A DNA stretch of 64,000 nucleotides from Lasiosphaeria ovina. Lineage: Eukaryota > Ascomycota > Sordariomycetes > Sordariales > Lasiosphaeriaceae. The notes under the pieces are model-generated. The model worked only from the letters and a program-made list of their open reading frames with translations. It had not been told where the DNA came from and did no database searches. Where the stretch lies: assembly GCA_033439765.1 (NCBI GenBank), contig JAULSN010000012.1, positions 124,001-188,000 of the forward strand, written 5' to 3'. Position numbers and translations under genes: made by a program. This document shows, in pieces, positions 11,633-23,661 of this stretch. Within the stretch, counting starts at the first letter, position 1. Each line of letters begins with the position of its first letter.

Positions 11633-12534
11633 CATCCGCATTTGACCGTCATCGATGTCCCTGGGCTGTTCTCTGTTGCTGACGAAGGTGCTTTATCCTA
11701 CGGCGGACATATCCCAGGACAAACAATGCTAACCTGTAACACCAAAAGGCCTTACTACAGAACTTGACAAGCTCATGGTCGAAAACATGGTGCAGAGATA
11801 TATGAAAACGAGCCAACTATGTGAGGCAACAGAACCTCTATACCTTGTCACACCCGCGACTATCAGATGCTAATGCATACTGCAGTGTCCTTGCCGTCTT
11901 ATCCTGTCTCTCGGATCGAGCAACTGAGCGTGTGCTTCACTTCGCCAAGATAGCAGACCCTGACGGGCGACGGACGGTCGGCGTGCTCACGAAAGTCGAC
12001 CTCGTCCTGGAGAAAGCTATCGTCCAGTCACTTCTCGAACTCGTCTGCGGAAACACGCTGAAGCTTGGTAACTTTATCGTCTGTAACCGCGGAGCCGACG
12101 AAGATGCCCTAGGTATTTTGTAGTGCAAGATGAAGGGGGCCAAGCTCTTCGCCAAACCTGAATGGGCCCCCATCTTGAAGCTCGGTCGTACCGGCGTGCC
12201 AGCTTTGCGGGCCGCGTTGCAGGACCTGCTTACCGAGTTCGCCAAGCAGGAACTTCCCAAGCAGAAAGTCGAAGTGTCAAAGCGGCTATTTGAGTCCCGG
12301 GCCACTCTCAAGGCTATGGGGCCGCCAAGGGCGGACCCAGCCAGTCAGCGCCAGTTTCTTAGCGGTCTTGCCTCCAAATTCGAAGGAATTGTTCGTGATG
12401 CTCTGGAAGGTCGATACGAATCGGACCCCATTTTCGAAGATAATCCGGGCATGAAGCTCATCACAAAGGTCCGCACCCTAAGTGAGGGCTTCTCGAGTCT
12501 GATGTGGAGAAGTGGACATCTTATGACGATATAA
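11633..12534 (+). pseudogene. Dynamin-like GTPase, 5'-truncated and interrupted
   Basis: The reading starts just after an intron-like 3' end at HPHLTVIDVPGLF, the G3 region (DVPG) of the dynamin GTPase domain. It continues over a probable intron into GLTTELDKLMVENMVQRYMKTSQ. Next comes VLAVLSCLSDRATERVLHFA, then ADPDGRRTVGVLTKVDLV with the G4 motif TKVD, then NRGADEDALGIL. An in-frame TAG at 12121-12123 (expected Gln) is followed in the same frame by a dynamin-middle region (KLGRTGVPALRAALQDLL ... LASKFEGIVRDALEGRY). The G1 P-loop and the C-terminal GED are absent. The join at about 11820/11886 is also off by one base. Lost function is therefore likely. Fungal genomes carry many such dynamin-like paralogues, often in accessory regions. 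Confidence 0.8.
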
Positions 12535-15451
12535 AGCAGGAGATTGTGTGTTGCGGTTTCGGAGATTTTGTCCGAGGCAAATTTCTTAGACTCCCCTCGG
12601 TCCAGGCGGCCCTCAGTGCGGCTCACCCCTTGCTCAGGATCTGCGACTAATACGGACTCGGCTAGAAAAAAAATGTTGGATGTGACTATATAGGTAATTC
12701 AGTTCAGAGAAGATGCGTCCACGACGTGGTTCAATGCTGATTGGCGAGCCGCTGGCCCATTTACAAAAACATGAAACCCATAAATTTGTCCACCAGCATG
12801 GCTGATTGAGAAACACAACCCCCCCCCCCCCCCCCCGCTCTCGGTTCAAGCCCGCCAGGTCACACTCGCCCTGGCACCGTCGCCATGGCAGCAACCCAAT
12901 GGAAATTTCTCCCCGTCTGACAGAAGAGACATTTAGTCCCGCAACCGTGTCCGATAAAATGCTCCTCCCCAGTGCCAAGTCCATCCACTGCCATTTCGAT
13001 ATTCGACCAAGGATGGCTTTCACCTCTATCTGACGGAATTATTTCCAGAATCCCTACCAGTCTCTTGCGCCACGGCCATCCATATGACTCCGACATCGCA
13101 CTGAATCACCCCCAACTACCTACCGTCTGATCATCCACGGCTCTGTTGGAGCCTAATTACGCCACTCAAACTCGCTTAATATACTCGGTTCTCTGATTGG
13201 GGGCTGTCGGCAATCGAGCAAGAGAAGCTTCTACGATAGACAAACGGCTTATTATTAGTTCGCACATATGAAGAATCGTTGTCATTACCACGAGACTTCT
13301 AGGTCGGGTTGGCCCCCAAACTTGACACGTCGGACTGAATGAATTGCTGAGGGTGAGCTGTAGTTTTGGTCTCTGCTTACCTCGAAGGATACGCAGTATA
13401 ACCATCGTGGTCGCTGACAAGATCGAGCTCGGCTGTGTGCGATATTGATTCCCGAAACGACCTTTGGGACCACAGCAGCTCGCTACAATGTCGAATACTT
13501 TCGGTATTGCTACACCTCGTTACCGCTCCCAACTCCAATTAATACAATCTTTTTTTTTTGATCTGTGCCGCCATTCCGAGACGAGACGGTTTCCAAATCC
13601 ATGCCGCGTTGGCTGTGCCTGATAATACCCAACGGCAGATATTACGGTGGCGGTATCGAACGTTATTGCCATCCGTGATCCTCCTTCACAAAGGCTTCAG
13701 TGGCTGGAAGTGGATGGAAGTCGGTACCGAAGAGGCAGGCTGTCAAGTGTGCAAGTGCGAAGGCTATTAGATCTGATATTCCGGGCACCTGGATATCGTC
13801 CCTGCTGTCGTTCTTCTTCACACAAGGGCTGGTCCCGTTGGGAAATGGAATCGGCATCGGTGAGCGAACCATGGCACTCAGTGACCTGGTTTGACTGCAT
13901 CCTCCGATCCCGCAGGTGCCAATCCGACTGTGTTTAGGAAAATTGCGAGTCAAACTAATTACGCCCTTGCCGTTTGTCTCGTGGTTCAATACAGGAGACC
14001 GGGAGCTAAACGGTCTGCGAGAAGAAACCGTAGACTGGAGAGATAGTCATTGATGGGTGGCAACAGCACAGGTCTGGAGAGAGAGAGTACCTAGCCTCCA
14101 GTCGGTCGTGGTCTGCCGCGTGTAGGTACGTGCGAGTTGAAGATTTAAGAGATGATTATTTACTAAGAGCATGTTTAGGGTCAGCTGATATTTTTGCAGT
14201 ACGAAGCACACCGCTCTCGTTTCTTTGGTATTTAGTCACTCTACCACTCACGTTTTGCAATTTTAATTATGAGCAAGTTTGTCTAATGCAGTAACCAGAG
14301 GATCGTTTCATCCAGGCCAAACCCTTGAGCAGGTCGTCTCGACTTCCCCACATCCCTTCACCTGCAGGTTTCCCGTCCCCGCGGGGGTGGCACTTGGTCA
14401 CCTGCCCGATTTCAACTGATATGCAGCATGACTAGCGATGGCATTTGCACTTCAATGTTGTTGCGACAGATCGATCTGTTTTTGAGTCTTGGCACCGGCT
14501 GACGAAGATGGTCGAGGTCCTTGGCGAGCCCGAGAATACCGTCCGAGCGGGATACACCGCACCGTCTGCTCGGGCGGACGCGGAACGGGAAGGGCCAAGC
14601 AGCAGGAGGGGGGAATAGCGGATAGCGGGTCTGGGGGTCCAGGCGGCGGCAAGGGCTCGTGGGACGGCAAATGCCATTGCTCGGGCCCCTAGCGGCATCG
14701 GCATGCCACACGGGTGCCTACTCCGTTCAGACGACAGCATTGACAGGCCCTGCATCAGCACCCTCCCCGTTCCCCTCCTTCCCGCAAACGCCTGCCTGTT
14801 GCATTTGGGGCCCGTTGGACATGCGGTCATGCTGAAAATACCTAGCATGCTTGGGACGGCACTCGGCGCGCACCCAATTGGAATGTTGCAGAAGTTCGGG
14901 GGGTATCTAGCCCTTTTGTCCCCGACCCGCGGGCTCGGTCCCGGAAAAGGGGCGTGGCGGCCAAGCGTGTTTGTGGGACGCTGGGCACCCGCCATCCCCA
15001 TTAGTAGCATTCCATTATGCTGCCGACCCGACCACCAACCTCCGCTCTTGGCGACTGAGGTGCTCCTATTCCCCCGATCTCGAAACGCACTGGTGCCCGC
15101 CTACCGTCTAATAATTCGCAGCGTACCTAGCCTGCTGATGACAGATCGGCACACAGTTAGTCCCATGCTAAGCAGGCGCGGGCGGCTTGGGACCTGTTGC
15201 AACCCCAGCACATGACCGCCGTCCGAATATACGACGACGACCTTGTCAGTCTTCAACAAGCGGGGGTCTATTAAACATTCGACTCTTCCTTGCTCTTCCT
15301 CTCTCTTCTGCACCCATCATTCTCGGCGGTCGCTCTTCCTGTGGTCTTCTTTTACTGCGAATTTAGACGGGCTATTAGACTGTCTTTGATAGTTGTGGCC
15401 CCTCGAGCATTTCTTTGTCACTGCATGCACAATTGAGAAGCTGTTGCAAAG
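12535..15451. other. Long intergenic region with an 18-base C run
   Basis: 2.9 kb without a supported gene. It holds a run of 18 C at 12819-12836 and a GC-rich block at about 14390-15220. The latter carries a 192-codon minus-strand ORF without any domain, rated as a composition artefact. The last 150 bases are pyrimidine-rich leader of the methyltransferase gene. Confidence 0.45.
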
Positions 15452-17639
15452 ATGGCGTCCTTCCTAACAGTCATCAACCACCAACTTGGCGGCGTGGACG
15501 CGACGAGCAATTTTGCAGGCCCCGAAGCTGTCAAGACTCTCTTGGCCGTCCAGGAGACTCTCAATGCCTTCTTTGCGAAGAACGGACTCGGCAGTCACCA
15601 ACCAATCCCGACCCCTGAGCCCAGCCCTACGATGGCTCCCAGCAATGACCGTTTGAGTGACACGGCTATGGACGCGCACAAGCACGCGCACACACAAAGC
15701 GACACTAGCAGCGCCGACTACACAGCCATGCGAGACGAGATTGACCGCGGCGGCGCTGGAGAGCCCAACTCATCGGCCGCAGGAAACCAGCAGGAACCAA
15801 CGACGAACCTTGTAACCGCTGCCCCGGTAGCGGCGACGGATGCGGATCCTGACGCCACCAACCCAACAGCGACAGCAGCCGCCGGATCTTCGGAGACAAA
15901 CGGACCCCTGCCAGCCGTCGGGAGCATCTCGGAAGGAGTCGGTCGAGCCAGCATTAGCAGCGTACCCGAACCACAGCAGCCCGTCCACGGTCACACAGCG
16001 CCGGAGTCTCTCGAGTCGCCCAGCAAGCCAATTATTGGCGCAGCCGTTGAAAGCAACGACTCGCAGCAACCTGGAGCAAGCGAACCGATTGTCACCCAAC
16101 CCGAACTCGATTCGCATGGCACTCGAGGCGATGGCGCGCAAGAACCCAAGAGTGAAGCCGCCACTGCGCCGGGACCCGTTGGAACCCTGTCATTGGACGA
16201 GAAAGAGAAATCACCCCAGCCAAGCAAAGCCGCCGGTCCCGCATCTGCCCCCCCTGGCGCAACCGGGCCCTTAAACCCGGAGCGGCTGCAGTTTTTAGCT
16301 GACGAGATCAGCCGAAATGTTGGGCAAGTCCAGGCCGAGGAGGTGGCTCGGCTCCGCACGGCCACGGCGGCGCTCGAGCTTGCTGGCGCCGTGCGGCCAC
16401 CGCCCGATGCGATCATGAGTTGGTTTACCAATATGAGCATCGTCTCGGCAGTGCGAGTGTTTCAGTCCTGGCGTGTCTTCGACACAATTCCTGCTGGCAA
16501 GGGGGAGTCGATCTCTTACGCCGACCTCGCGGCCAAGGTGGACGCCGAGGAGGCTTTTTTGAGTACGCTCTCTTTCATTCACTGCTCTGGCGTTTACGTC
16601 AAGCTAGCCACGGCGCTAACATGTTCTCTGCAGTTCGCATGTCATGGATGTTGTCTTCCACAGGGGTCCTCCGGCACATCGAACCCGGCCGGGTAGCGCA
16701 CACGCCCACGTCGATCATGCTGCGCGAAAACGAGGCCATGGGCAGCATGTTCAAGATCATGTGCACCAACGTGGTCGACGTGTCTGCCATCTTGCCAGCC
16801 TACTTCGACACGTACGGGCGCCGCGAGCCCCTCGGCCCCGCCCATATCCCCACGTCCTTCCTCGCCGGCCGTCCCGAGCTCGAGTACTTCGAGTTGCTGA
16901 ACGAAGACCCCGACCGCATCAAGCTCTTCATGCGTGCCATGGCCGTCGCCCACCGCCGCGTCCCCACCATTGGCATGTACGACATGTCTTGGGTCCTGGA
17001 CCGCGCTGACCAGGACCCCAGCCGTCTTGCCTGGGTCGATGTCGGCGGCGGAAACGGCCACACGGTAAAGGTGTTTCGCGAGGCGTACCCCGGACTGCGT
17101 GCAAACCAGTGCGCCATCCAGGATCTGCCCGAGGTGCTCGATGAAGCGCAAAAGCAGGCCGAGAGCGACGATGCGTTGCGGGGAGTAAGCTGGATTCCCG
17201 TGAACTTCCACAAGGATGTGCCTGTGAAGGGTAAGTAATCTTGAAAGCAATTTCAAGCCCCCCCGCCCCCCCCCCCCCGCGCCATAAATCTATTCAACAA
17301 CCCCGTCTAACCCGTCCCAAAAACACAGGGGCGCTGATCTACTACCTCCGCCACATCGCGCGCGACTACTCGGATCCCGTATTCACCACGATCCTGCGCA
17401 ACATCGCCGCCGCGCTCGCTCCCGACAGCCGCGTCCTTGTGTCGGAGCAGCTGCTCGCCGGAGCGCCGCCTCCCGTCTACGCAGCCTTCAAAGACTACGC
17501 AATGCTGTCGCTCGGCGGCAAGGAGCGCACGCTGGAGCAGTTTGGCGCCGTCGCAGCCGCCGCGGGCCTGCGTGTGTCTGGCGTGTTCCGCGACCAAGCC
17601 ACGCCGCACGCTGTTGTAGAGTTCGCGTTGCAAGAGTAA
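15452..17639 (+). CDS. O-methyltransferase (PF00891 type) with long disordered N-terminal extension
   Basis: Exons 15452-16562, 16634-17230 and 17329-17639 give 672 residues. Residues 1-50 look structured (MASFLTVINHQLGG...). Residues 50-275 are low complexity (Ser, Thr, Pro, Ala, Glu). From about residue 280 the sequence is a class I SAM-dependent O-methyltransferase: winged-helix dimerisation part (LNPERLQFLADEISRNVGQVQ ... WRVFDTIP), then the SAM-binding motif WVDVGGGNGHTVK with Asp506, then the C-terminal YYLRHIARDYSDP block. In most family members the residue just before the D-[WY] pair is the catalytic His; here it is Arg581, with a His three residues upstream (578). The enzyme may therefore be atypical or use a shifted base. 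Fungal relatives methylate phenolic metabolites; the substrate cannot be inferred, and no synthase gene is adjacent. The long extension belongs to the same open exon, so it is not a false join. Confidence 0.82.
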
Positions 17640-18401
17640 GTCAGTTATAAACCAACAGAGGGCGTAGACTTGCAGACGGAAAGAGCTAGTATTATCGGGG
17701 ACAGAAAGATGGCAGCTGGGGACTGATGTTGGAGGTTGGATGCAATGGATGGCCGTTTGATCCCCGACGAGAGTGCATTATGGCACTCGCTAACCACTGC
17801 GACAGACAGGGAAGAGCATCATCATATTGGGGCGGCACAGGCTCTCGTATATCCAGCCATCAAGGGTGATCTAAAGTTTTCCATTTAGATCAAGCCGGTT
17901 AGGTTTGGTTCGGTCACGGAAGGGGCACATGTAGTGGTCTTAGGTACGCATGTACCTTAGGTGGCTTAATTTCTTCTGCTTTTCTGTTATCTAGTCTAGA
18001 TCTAGGCAAAGGTAGGCACGGCAATCTCTGCACATGGCATAGGCTAAATCATTTTCCCAGCACCGAATGCTAGTTGGCTACTCTATCGGTGGTCATATTA
18101 GTGACTTAACAGCTTTACGTCTTTGGGCACTCACTGAATCAGTCTTCAAGAAGTTAGAAGAACAGAAACAGATGCATAAATAAATGTATTTACGTCAAAG
18201 AGAAAAATATACAAAAGAAACAAGTGCCGTCCAACTATATACAGCCAAGGATGCAAAATCTCCCGCTTCCCCATGCTATGCTTTCATTCAACAGGATGCG
18301 CGCCTGGCATAGTCTCATCCATCTTTTCGTTTGGACTCTGAAGTCTCGTCCACCAATCGAATCGTCTTCTCACTCGCCCGTACCCCCCCTCCGCTGCTGC
18401 T
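17640..18401. other. Intergenic region between convergent genes
   Basis: 3' regions of the methyltransferase and cellobiohydrolase genes. AT-richer toward 18100-18240. No gene seen. Confidence 0.5.
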
Positions 18402-20067
18402 TTACAGGCACTGAGAGTAGTAGGGGTTCGAGACAGTGCAGGTCCACGGGCTCTGGCACGAGGTCGGGCCGCTGAATCCAATACCACCGCACTGCTCCCA
18501 GTGGCCAGCCTTTGCGACGTTGGTGGGGGTGGGGGTGACGCTGGTGCTCGACGTCGACTTGATGGAGGTGGAGCTGGTGGGCTTGGGGGTGCTGATGGAG
18601 CTGGAGCTGCTAGTGCCGGGGTTGGGGACGACGACATCGCCGAGGCCGGCAACGGTGGAGTTGATGGGGCCGAAGCGGATGTTGGAGTAGATGACATTGG
18701 AGTTGGGCACCTGGGACTCGACATCGGAGGGCACACCCGACGTGGTGGCACAGGCACCGCGGGCAGCGCCGAGGCTGGTGCTGTCAGTGGGGTAGGTCGA
18801 GTCGAGCCAGAGCATGTTTGCGGCATGGTCATCCCAAATAGACATGGTCAAGACCATGGGCTGGGCGAGCGCCTTGCCCATCTGAACGAGGCCACCCTTG
18901 CGGTTGAAGTCGCCGACATCGCCAAAGGCAGTCTTCTGAGCATCGCAGAAACCCGCCGTGATAGAGTTGCCGGTAACGCCCGCGATCTTGGAGTTGGAGT
19001 TGGGGATGATCTTGCCGTTCTGGACATAGAAGCGCTTGATCTCGGAGAGCTCGCCCGCGGCGTTCTTGAGGAACTGGGTAACAATGGTGAACTTGGACTT
19101 GGTGTCAACCGTCTTGCCCAGGCCGTAAAAGCCGGTGTCGCCCATGCGGTACGAGTTGAAGTCGCATCCATCGGGGTCGCACACACCGCTGTAGCGGTCA
19201 CTGCTGTAGGTGCCGCCGCAAGCGTCACCCAGGCACCTGGTTTGACCGATGTCGGTGCACGGGTGGGGAGTATAGGCAGTTGCCATGTTGTTGGCCTCCC
19301 AGATGTCCATCTCGGAGCAGCAAGAGCCGTTGTTGCCCGTGCCAGCATTGGCATCGTTGGATGAGCTCTCCCACCCCTCAATGTTGGCCTCTCCGTTGAT
19401 GAACTTCAGGTCGCGAGGGCACTGTGCGTCGCAGTATCCTGTTCCGTACTTGGCACCGGCCTTGTTGCCAGAGAACTTGGAGAGGCCGCCATCGAGATCC
19501 ATGGAGACAAAGTAGAGAGCGCCATTGAGACCACAGCCAAGGTTAGAAACGTCCACGTCGAAGGTAAACTCGTTGCCCAACAGGGTGAAGCCTGTGAATT
19601 GCTGGTTAATTGACAACGTCCTCAAAGCTCTCGAGCTTCACAAAAGCATGGCACATACCCTGATACTTGGTGTCGGACTCCATCAGGTAAGTACGCGAGC
19701 CAATGTTGGTCGAGTACTGGCCCTTGGTGACAAACTTGAGGCCCAACGAGTTGCCGCTGGCAGTAACACCGTACGTGTTGGTGTACTCGGCGCCGTCGAG
19801 GCAGCACTGGGCGGCGCAGGTCTTGTCGGTACTGCAAATGGTGCTGTTCCACTTGTTGCCATCGTAGCAGTTGGTGGCGCTCGTGAGAGCATGAGTCCAA
19901 CGCCAGTTGGCATCAACGGTGACGGACCCGGCGACATTGCTGCAGCTGCCTCCAGATGTGCACTTGGACCATTGCATCCCAGGGTGCGTCTCGGCGGTAA
20001 GGGAGCATGCCTGCTGGGCAGCAGCCGAGGCCACAATGGCAGCGAGGGTAGCGAACTTGGCGTACAT
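18402..20067 (-). CDS. Cellobiohydrolase I, GH7 with C-terminal CBM1
   Basis: Exons 20067-19659 and 19591-18402 (67-nt intron) give 532 residues. The protein has a signal peptide ([17 protein letters not shown], cleavage before QACSL), the GH7 catalytic domain to about residue 455, and a Ser/Thr/Pro linker ([18 protein letters not shown]...). It ends in a family 1 carbohydrate-binding module ([16 protein letters not shown] ... YYSQCL). The catalytic motif EMDIWE is present: nucleophile Glu230, Asp232 and acid/base Glu235 in precursor numbering, one residue off the Trichoderma reesei Cel7A precursor. GH7 cellobiohydrolases release cellobiose processively from cellulose reducing ends. The sequence closely matches my memory of Humicola/Myceliophthora CBH1 enzymes, supporting a chaetomiaceous host. 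It appears intact and secreted. Confidence 0.97.
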
Positions 20068-22267
20068 GGTGGCAGATTTCCGGAGGAGCTTGAGATGCCT
20101 GTGACAGAGAAGGGTGTGGTTGAGGATGGAGACTTCAAAATCAGAACGAGGCATCGGGTTCGGCCATGTTGGGTTATATACATGATCTCCAGGCCCAGGA
20201 CCGACCGCAGCGACTCGTACTCTGTCCCCATCGCCACCAGACCGGGAGAGCAGGAAGCGCGGCCCTGGAGTGGATTCACAACCCGACGAACTTGGCCATG
20301 GGAAGACGAGGTCGCGGGCATGAGGTGACGGCTTCCGGCCCGCCGATGCTCCAGGGACTCGCAAGCGACCATCCGGACAGGCCACCACCTTGGCCCATAA
20401 TGGACAGCGTTACCTCGGCATAGTGAAGCCGGAAGATCAATGAGGAGGAGGGCTAGTGTGAGGCGAGGTTAAGACCTGGTCGGCCGTCATCGCTGGGCCG
20501 CCGGTACCTTGAACCCCAGATTCTAGGAGCTTACCCCTCACACACACGGGGAGGCATGGGTAGACGTCGAGGCCTCTAGGGCTCGTTCTAGAAGGGCGCC
20601 TAGGACGAAGAGGAGGCAAGATTGGAGAAGGTGGATCGCAGGTTCGCCGTTGGCACCCAAACGGTCGACCATGGCCGGGGAGCCGAGCGACGATGTTACG
20701 CCGCGTGCCTGTTTTTAGGGAGACTGGGCCGGGCACGGACTGGGAAAGCGTGGAGCCGAACGATTCGATAGATTAAGGTTGCGCGCCGATGGCAGGGCCA
20801 AGTGCCGCTCATTGGCGGGCATGTCTTGTCGAGTCCAGTCGTGGCCGGGGTCTCACGGAGGCCATCCGCCGAACCGACTTTGCCCGCTCTGAGCAGCGGC
20901 CCGCCGTGCGAATCCAAACCACCCCACAAGTCGCGTCTCCAACCAGCGCCAAGCTCGAGCTGCCATGGTCCGAAGTGCCGTATCTCCAGGGAATTATTAC
21001 TTGCATTCCGCCGACTGCATCGTTGTTGGGCTGCCGGCCGGGCGCAATTTGCAGGGCGTTTCGTTACCGGGCTCTCCGCTTCCTCACGCTGATGGATTGT
21101 CTGCGAACAAAGTTCTTGTTGTTTTCCGACTTCTCCCACCCCGCACTTTTCTGGTTCTGAGTCCCGACATCCCCGGACTGTGGCGTCGATCGATTGGGTC
21201 TCTGTCCGTGCAACATCCCCTTATGGTTAGTAACCCGAACAAGCAGCAGGGGTTGATGAGCGCGAGGTCAAAACCTTCTCTGTTGCCAAGCCCAATGACG
21301 ACCCAGGCAGGCGTCACGCTCAGGAGGAAGCGACCGTCCGAGGGAACCCAGCTACCCAGCTCGCCCGTTGTCTGGTTGGAGCAATATCGCTTACGGTACG
21401 ATGGACTTGCTCATGGAATGTCGTTGGAAAATTGGCTGAGGCTCAAGCTTTTGCGAGCCGCGCAAGACGTCGAGAACCGGGAAAGTGGTAATTTTGGCAA
21501 TATGCGTAAATTGGCACATGTCATGCCCAATTTGGCAGTCCTTGTCGACGACCCGCTGTTGCAGATGGCTGTTTCGAAACTTGTATGGACTGTGCCGTAT
21601 AATTTCCCCTCCCCTCCTTGCCGTGCGCCATCTGTTGTGGGGTACCATATTTAGACAAGGCAAGCACGTTGCTCGCTGATCATCGACGGCAGGCGCTTTC
21701 CGCGACTTTGCTTCAACCTTTGGGGCTGTTGGCCGCTAGTACCTTCCTTGCCTTACTCCAAGTCGAATCCAAGTCCCATCCCACTTGGTTATGACTTCCC
21801 GAAGCAGCCGCAGTGGCAAGCCGACCGAATTTTGGGCATTGGATCACGTTTTGAATGGGCACCTGGTGATTAATTCCTCCACGAATCTGTACGGCGAAAG
21901 AAACTCCTTCCGCCCTCCAAGCACTTTTCTATTTCTTTCTGGCGTCTCCCATGTGGTCAATTGCGGCTCTTCAAGTCGCGTGCAAGTGTACCTACCGTTC
22001 AAAGTCATCTCACTGCGGGCGCAAGGACTACAGTCTCTGGGAATTTGCAGTTCAATTTAGAGTTTGGAATACCCGACTGCAACCACCTCGTTATCTGTAT
22101 TGGTGAGACCCGCTTGATTTAGCAAGAGAGCATACAAACTTCCCGAGAGTGGGTTTAGATGATGGAAAACACATTTTCCTCGAGTTCCACAAGTTTCAAG
22201 TCTCGCAAGTCATATGACTCTGCCATGCTAAATCTTTCATACTCAGCGCGGCTCTCGCTGACACATC
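20068..22267. other. Upstream region of the cellobiohydrolase gene
   Basis: 2.2 kb without a supported gene. It contains a TATA box and two matches to the CreA consensus SYGGRG on the minus strand (20514-20519 and 20922-20927), compatible with glucose repression of the cellulase. The consensus is short, so chance matches are expected. The 229-codon plus-strand ORF at 20965-21654 shows no domain and is not called. Confidence 0.4.
20174..20180 (-). promoter_or_regulatory. TATA box of the cellobiohydrolase gene
   Basis: Reads TATATAA on the minus strand, about 107 bases upstream of the ATG, a typical distance for a strongly expressed fungal gene. Confidence 0.6.
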
Positions 22268-23661
22268 TCAAAACCAGGAAAAGGTTGGACCCATGACGAG
22301 TCTCCCCTCCGACAAAGAGGCAGTGCAAAGGCCACCTGACTCTATATAACCTTTTCTAGGGTTCATGAGATTATAGTCAGCATGGGTCGTACCCTTGTTT
22401 CCTACCTGCTCGGTGAGAAAGTCGAGGCTATAGACTGAGATAAAGTTGCCGACTGGGATCGCCCCGATTTTCCAAGGGTAGGTGAGCCTGGTCGCTAACA
22501 GCCTACCTCGCAAGGCAATAACCGCGGACGCGAGCTCTCCCGCCATGTTCTTGTCTTTGGACACATACTGCAGGTCCACCAGCCCGCACGCTCCCCGGAC
22601 GTCGACATTCTTGGTGAAGCTGACGGCCGATTTGACCGACGCCCAGGACCAGCTGGGAGCGCGCCACTCTTCCGGCCGCGGACGCATCGAGACAGGCACG
22701 GAATACGCGAACCAGGACAGGTCCGTCAGTAACGTCTTCTCCCAAAAGCCGGCGAAGTAGAAGCAGCCCAGGGCTTGCGCGAAGGGCTTGGCCAGGCCGG
22801 AGATGGCGGGGAAGATGTCGGTATCGAATTTCAGCCTCAGCTGCGAGCAGTCTTCTACCAGCGAGCGCCACATCTCGCCGAGTCTCTGCTCGGGCAAGCC
22901 ATATAGTTCGTTAGGTTGAACGTGAGCTTCCAGGACGGCCGAATCTTTTGAGTGCCCACTTGTGGTGAGTCGTTCCCCGAGCATTCGCATGCTGCCGTGT
23001 CTAGGCACTCCCACGCGAGCTCGCCGAGGCCAACATGCAAAGGTTGCGGAGAGAGAAGAAGTTCCTGAAAGTACCAACCATGGGAGAATAGTACGATCGG
23101 CGATGGCCCATAGTCAAACATTTAGTCCACCAACGACGTCCTAATATAAGGCCTTGACGCGGACAAATGCCTTGATCTGATGACCCCATCCACCTTAGTC
23201 CGCTGTGCAACCAAGACGGCGACAACAAACCATGTTGTCTGGGGCAACAGAGAAGAGACAGCTTCCGTCATCGGGCGATATTGTTGCGACCAGTGTCGCG
23301 TAGCAGCCCTGGTAGATCGACGCCATCTTGGCCGCCTCTTCCCGCCAGTCGTCCTCGTCGTCTTGGACGATACACAAACTGTCAATCCACAAGGACCGGA
23401 TCCCACTAGGCGGACAAAGACTATTGCCTCTTTGTAGGTGGGTGGGAGCGCTGCCCAGTCAATCGACTCGCAGTGAGAGGTGAGATTGGCAGCCAGAGTC
23501 CGAAGCCGGGGAATCATCCCCAAGCAGTCAGGCGTAGTCCACCGTCTCTCCGGCCGAAATGTGCAAGCGCGCCGTGTTGTCAAAAAAGCCCAAAGTCTAG
23601 GATACGCTTTGGCAAGGGGCACGATATGACCTTGTTGGGTGGGGAGTGACTCTCGTGGCAC
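22268..23661 (-). pseudogene. HET-domain (heterokaryon incompatibility) protein relic
   Basis: HET-domain blocks occur in order on the minus strand but in different frames. IDWAALPPTYKEAIVFVRLVG (to about 23405) is followed, after what looks like one missing base, by RSLWIDSLCIVQDDEDDW, EEAAKMASIYQGCYATLVA, and a stop at 23195. Then SHGWYFQELLLSPQPLHVGL and GELAWEC appear in another frame, and finally the C-terminal part (WRAPSWSWASVKSAVSF ... stop at 22268) in a third. The RYLWIDSLCIxQDD block and the GWxxQExLLSPRxL block are diagnostic of the family. The N-terminal YAxLSYCWG block is not recognisable. HET proteins trigger cell death on fusion of unlike strains; this copy cannot make a full protein. 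No intact start could be chosen. Confidence 0.85.

Noticed and set aside
12819..12836. 18-base C run, and the 18-base G run at 49861-49878, as functional signals
   Set aside because: Both are in intergenic DNA and could be replication slippage or assembly limits of homopolymers; a G-quadruplex role cannot be supported from the sequence.
14432..15010. 192-codon minus-strand ORF in a GC-rich block
   Set aside because: Pro/Arg/Ala-rich composition typical of GC-rich non-coding DNA; other frames are also open.
18501..19364. Long plus-strand ORF (287 codons) opposite the cellobiohydrolase
   Set aside because: It is an antisense shadow of a GC-rich, codon-biased gene; Gly/Val-rich composition, no domain.
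15452..20067. Secondary-metabolite cluster around the O-methyltransferase
   Set aside because: No polyketide synthase, peptide synthetase, terpene cyclase or P450 is present nearby; the neighbour is a cellulase.
20965..21654. 229-codon plus-strand ORF upstream of the cellobiohydrolase
   Set aside because: No domain, no signal peptide, mixed composition and no splice signals; best seen as promoter DNA.
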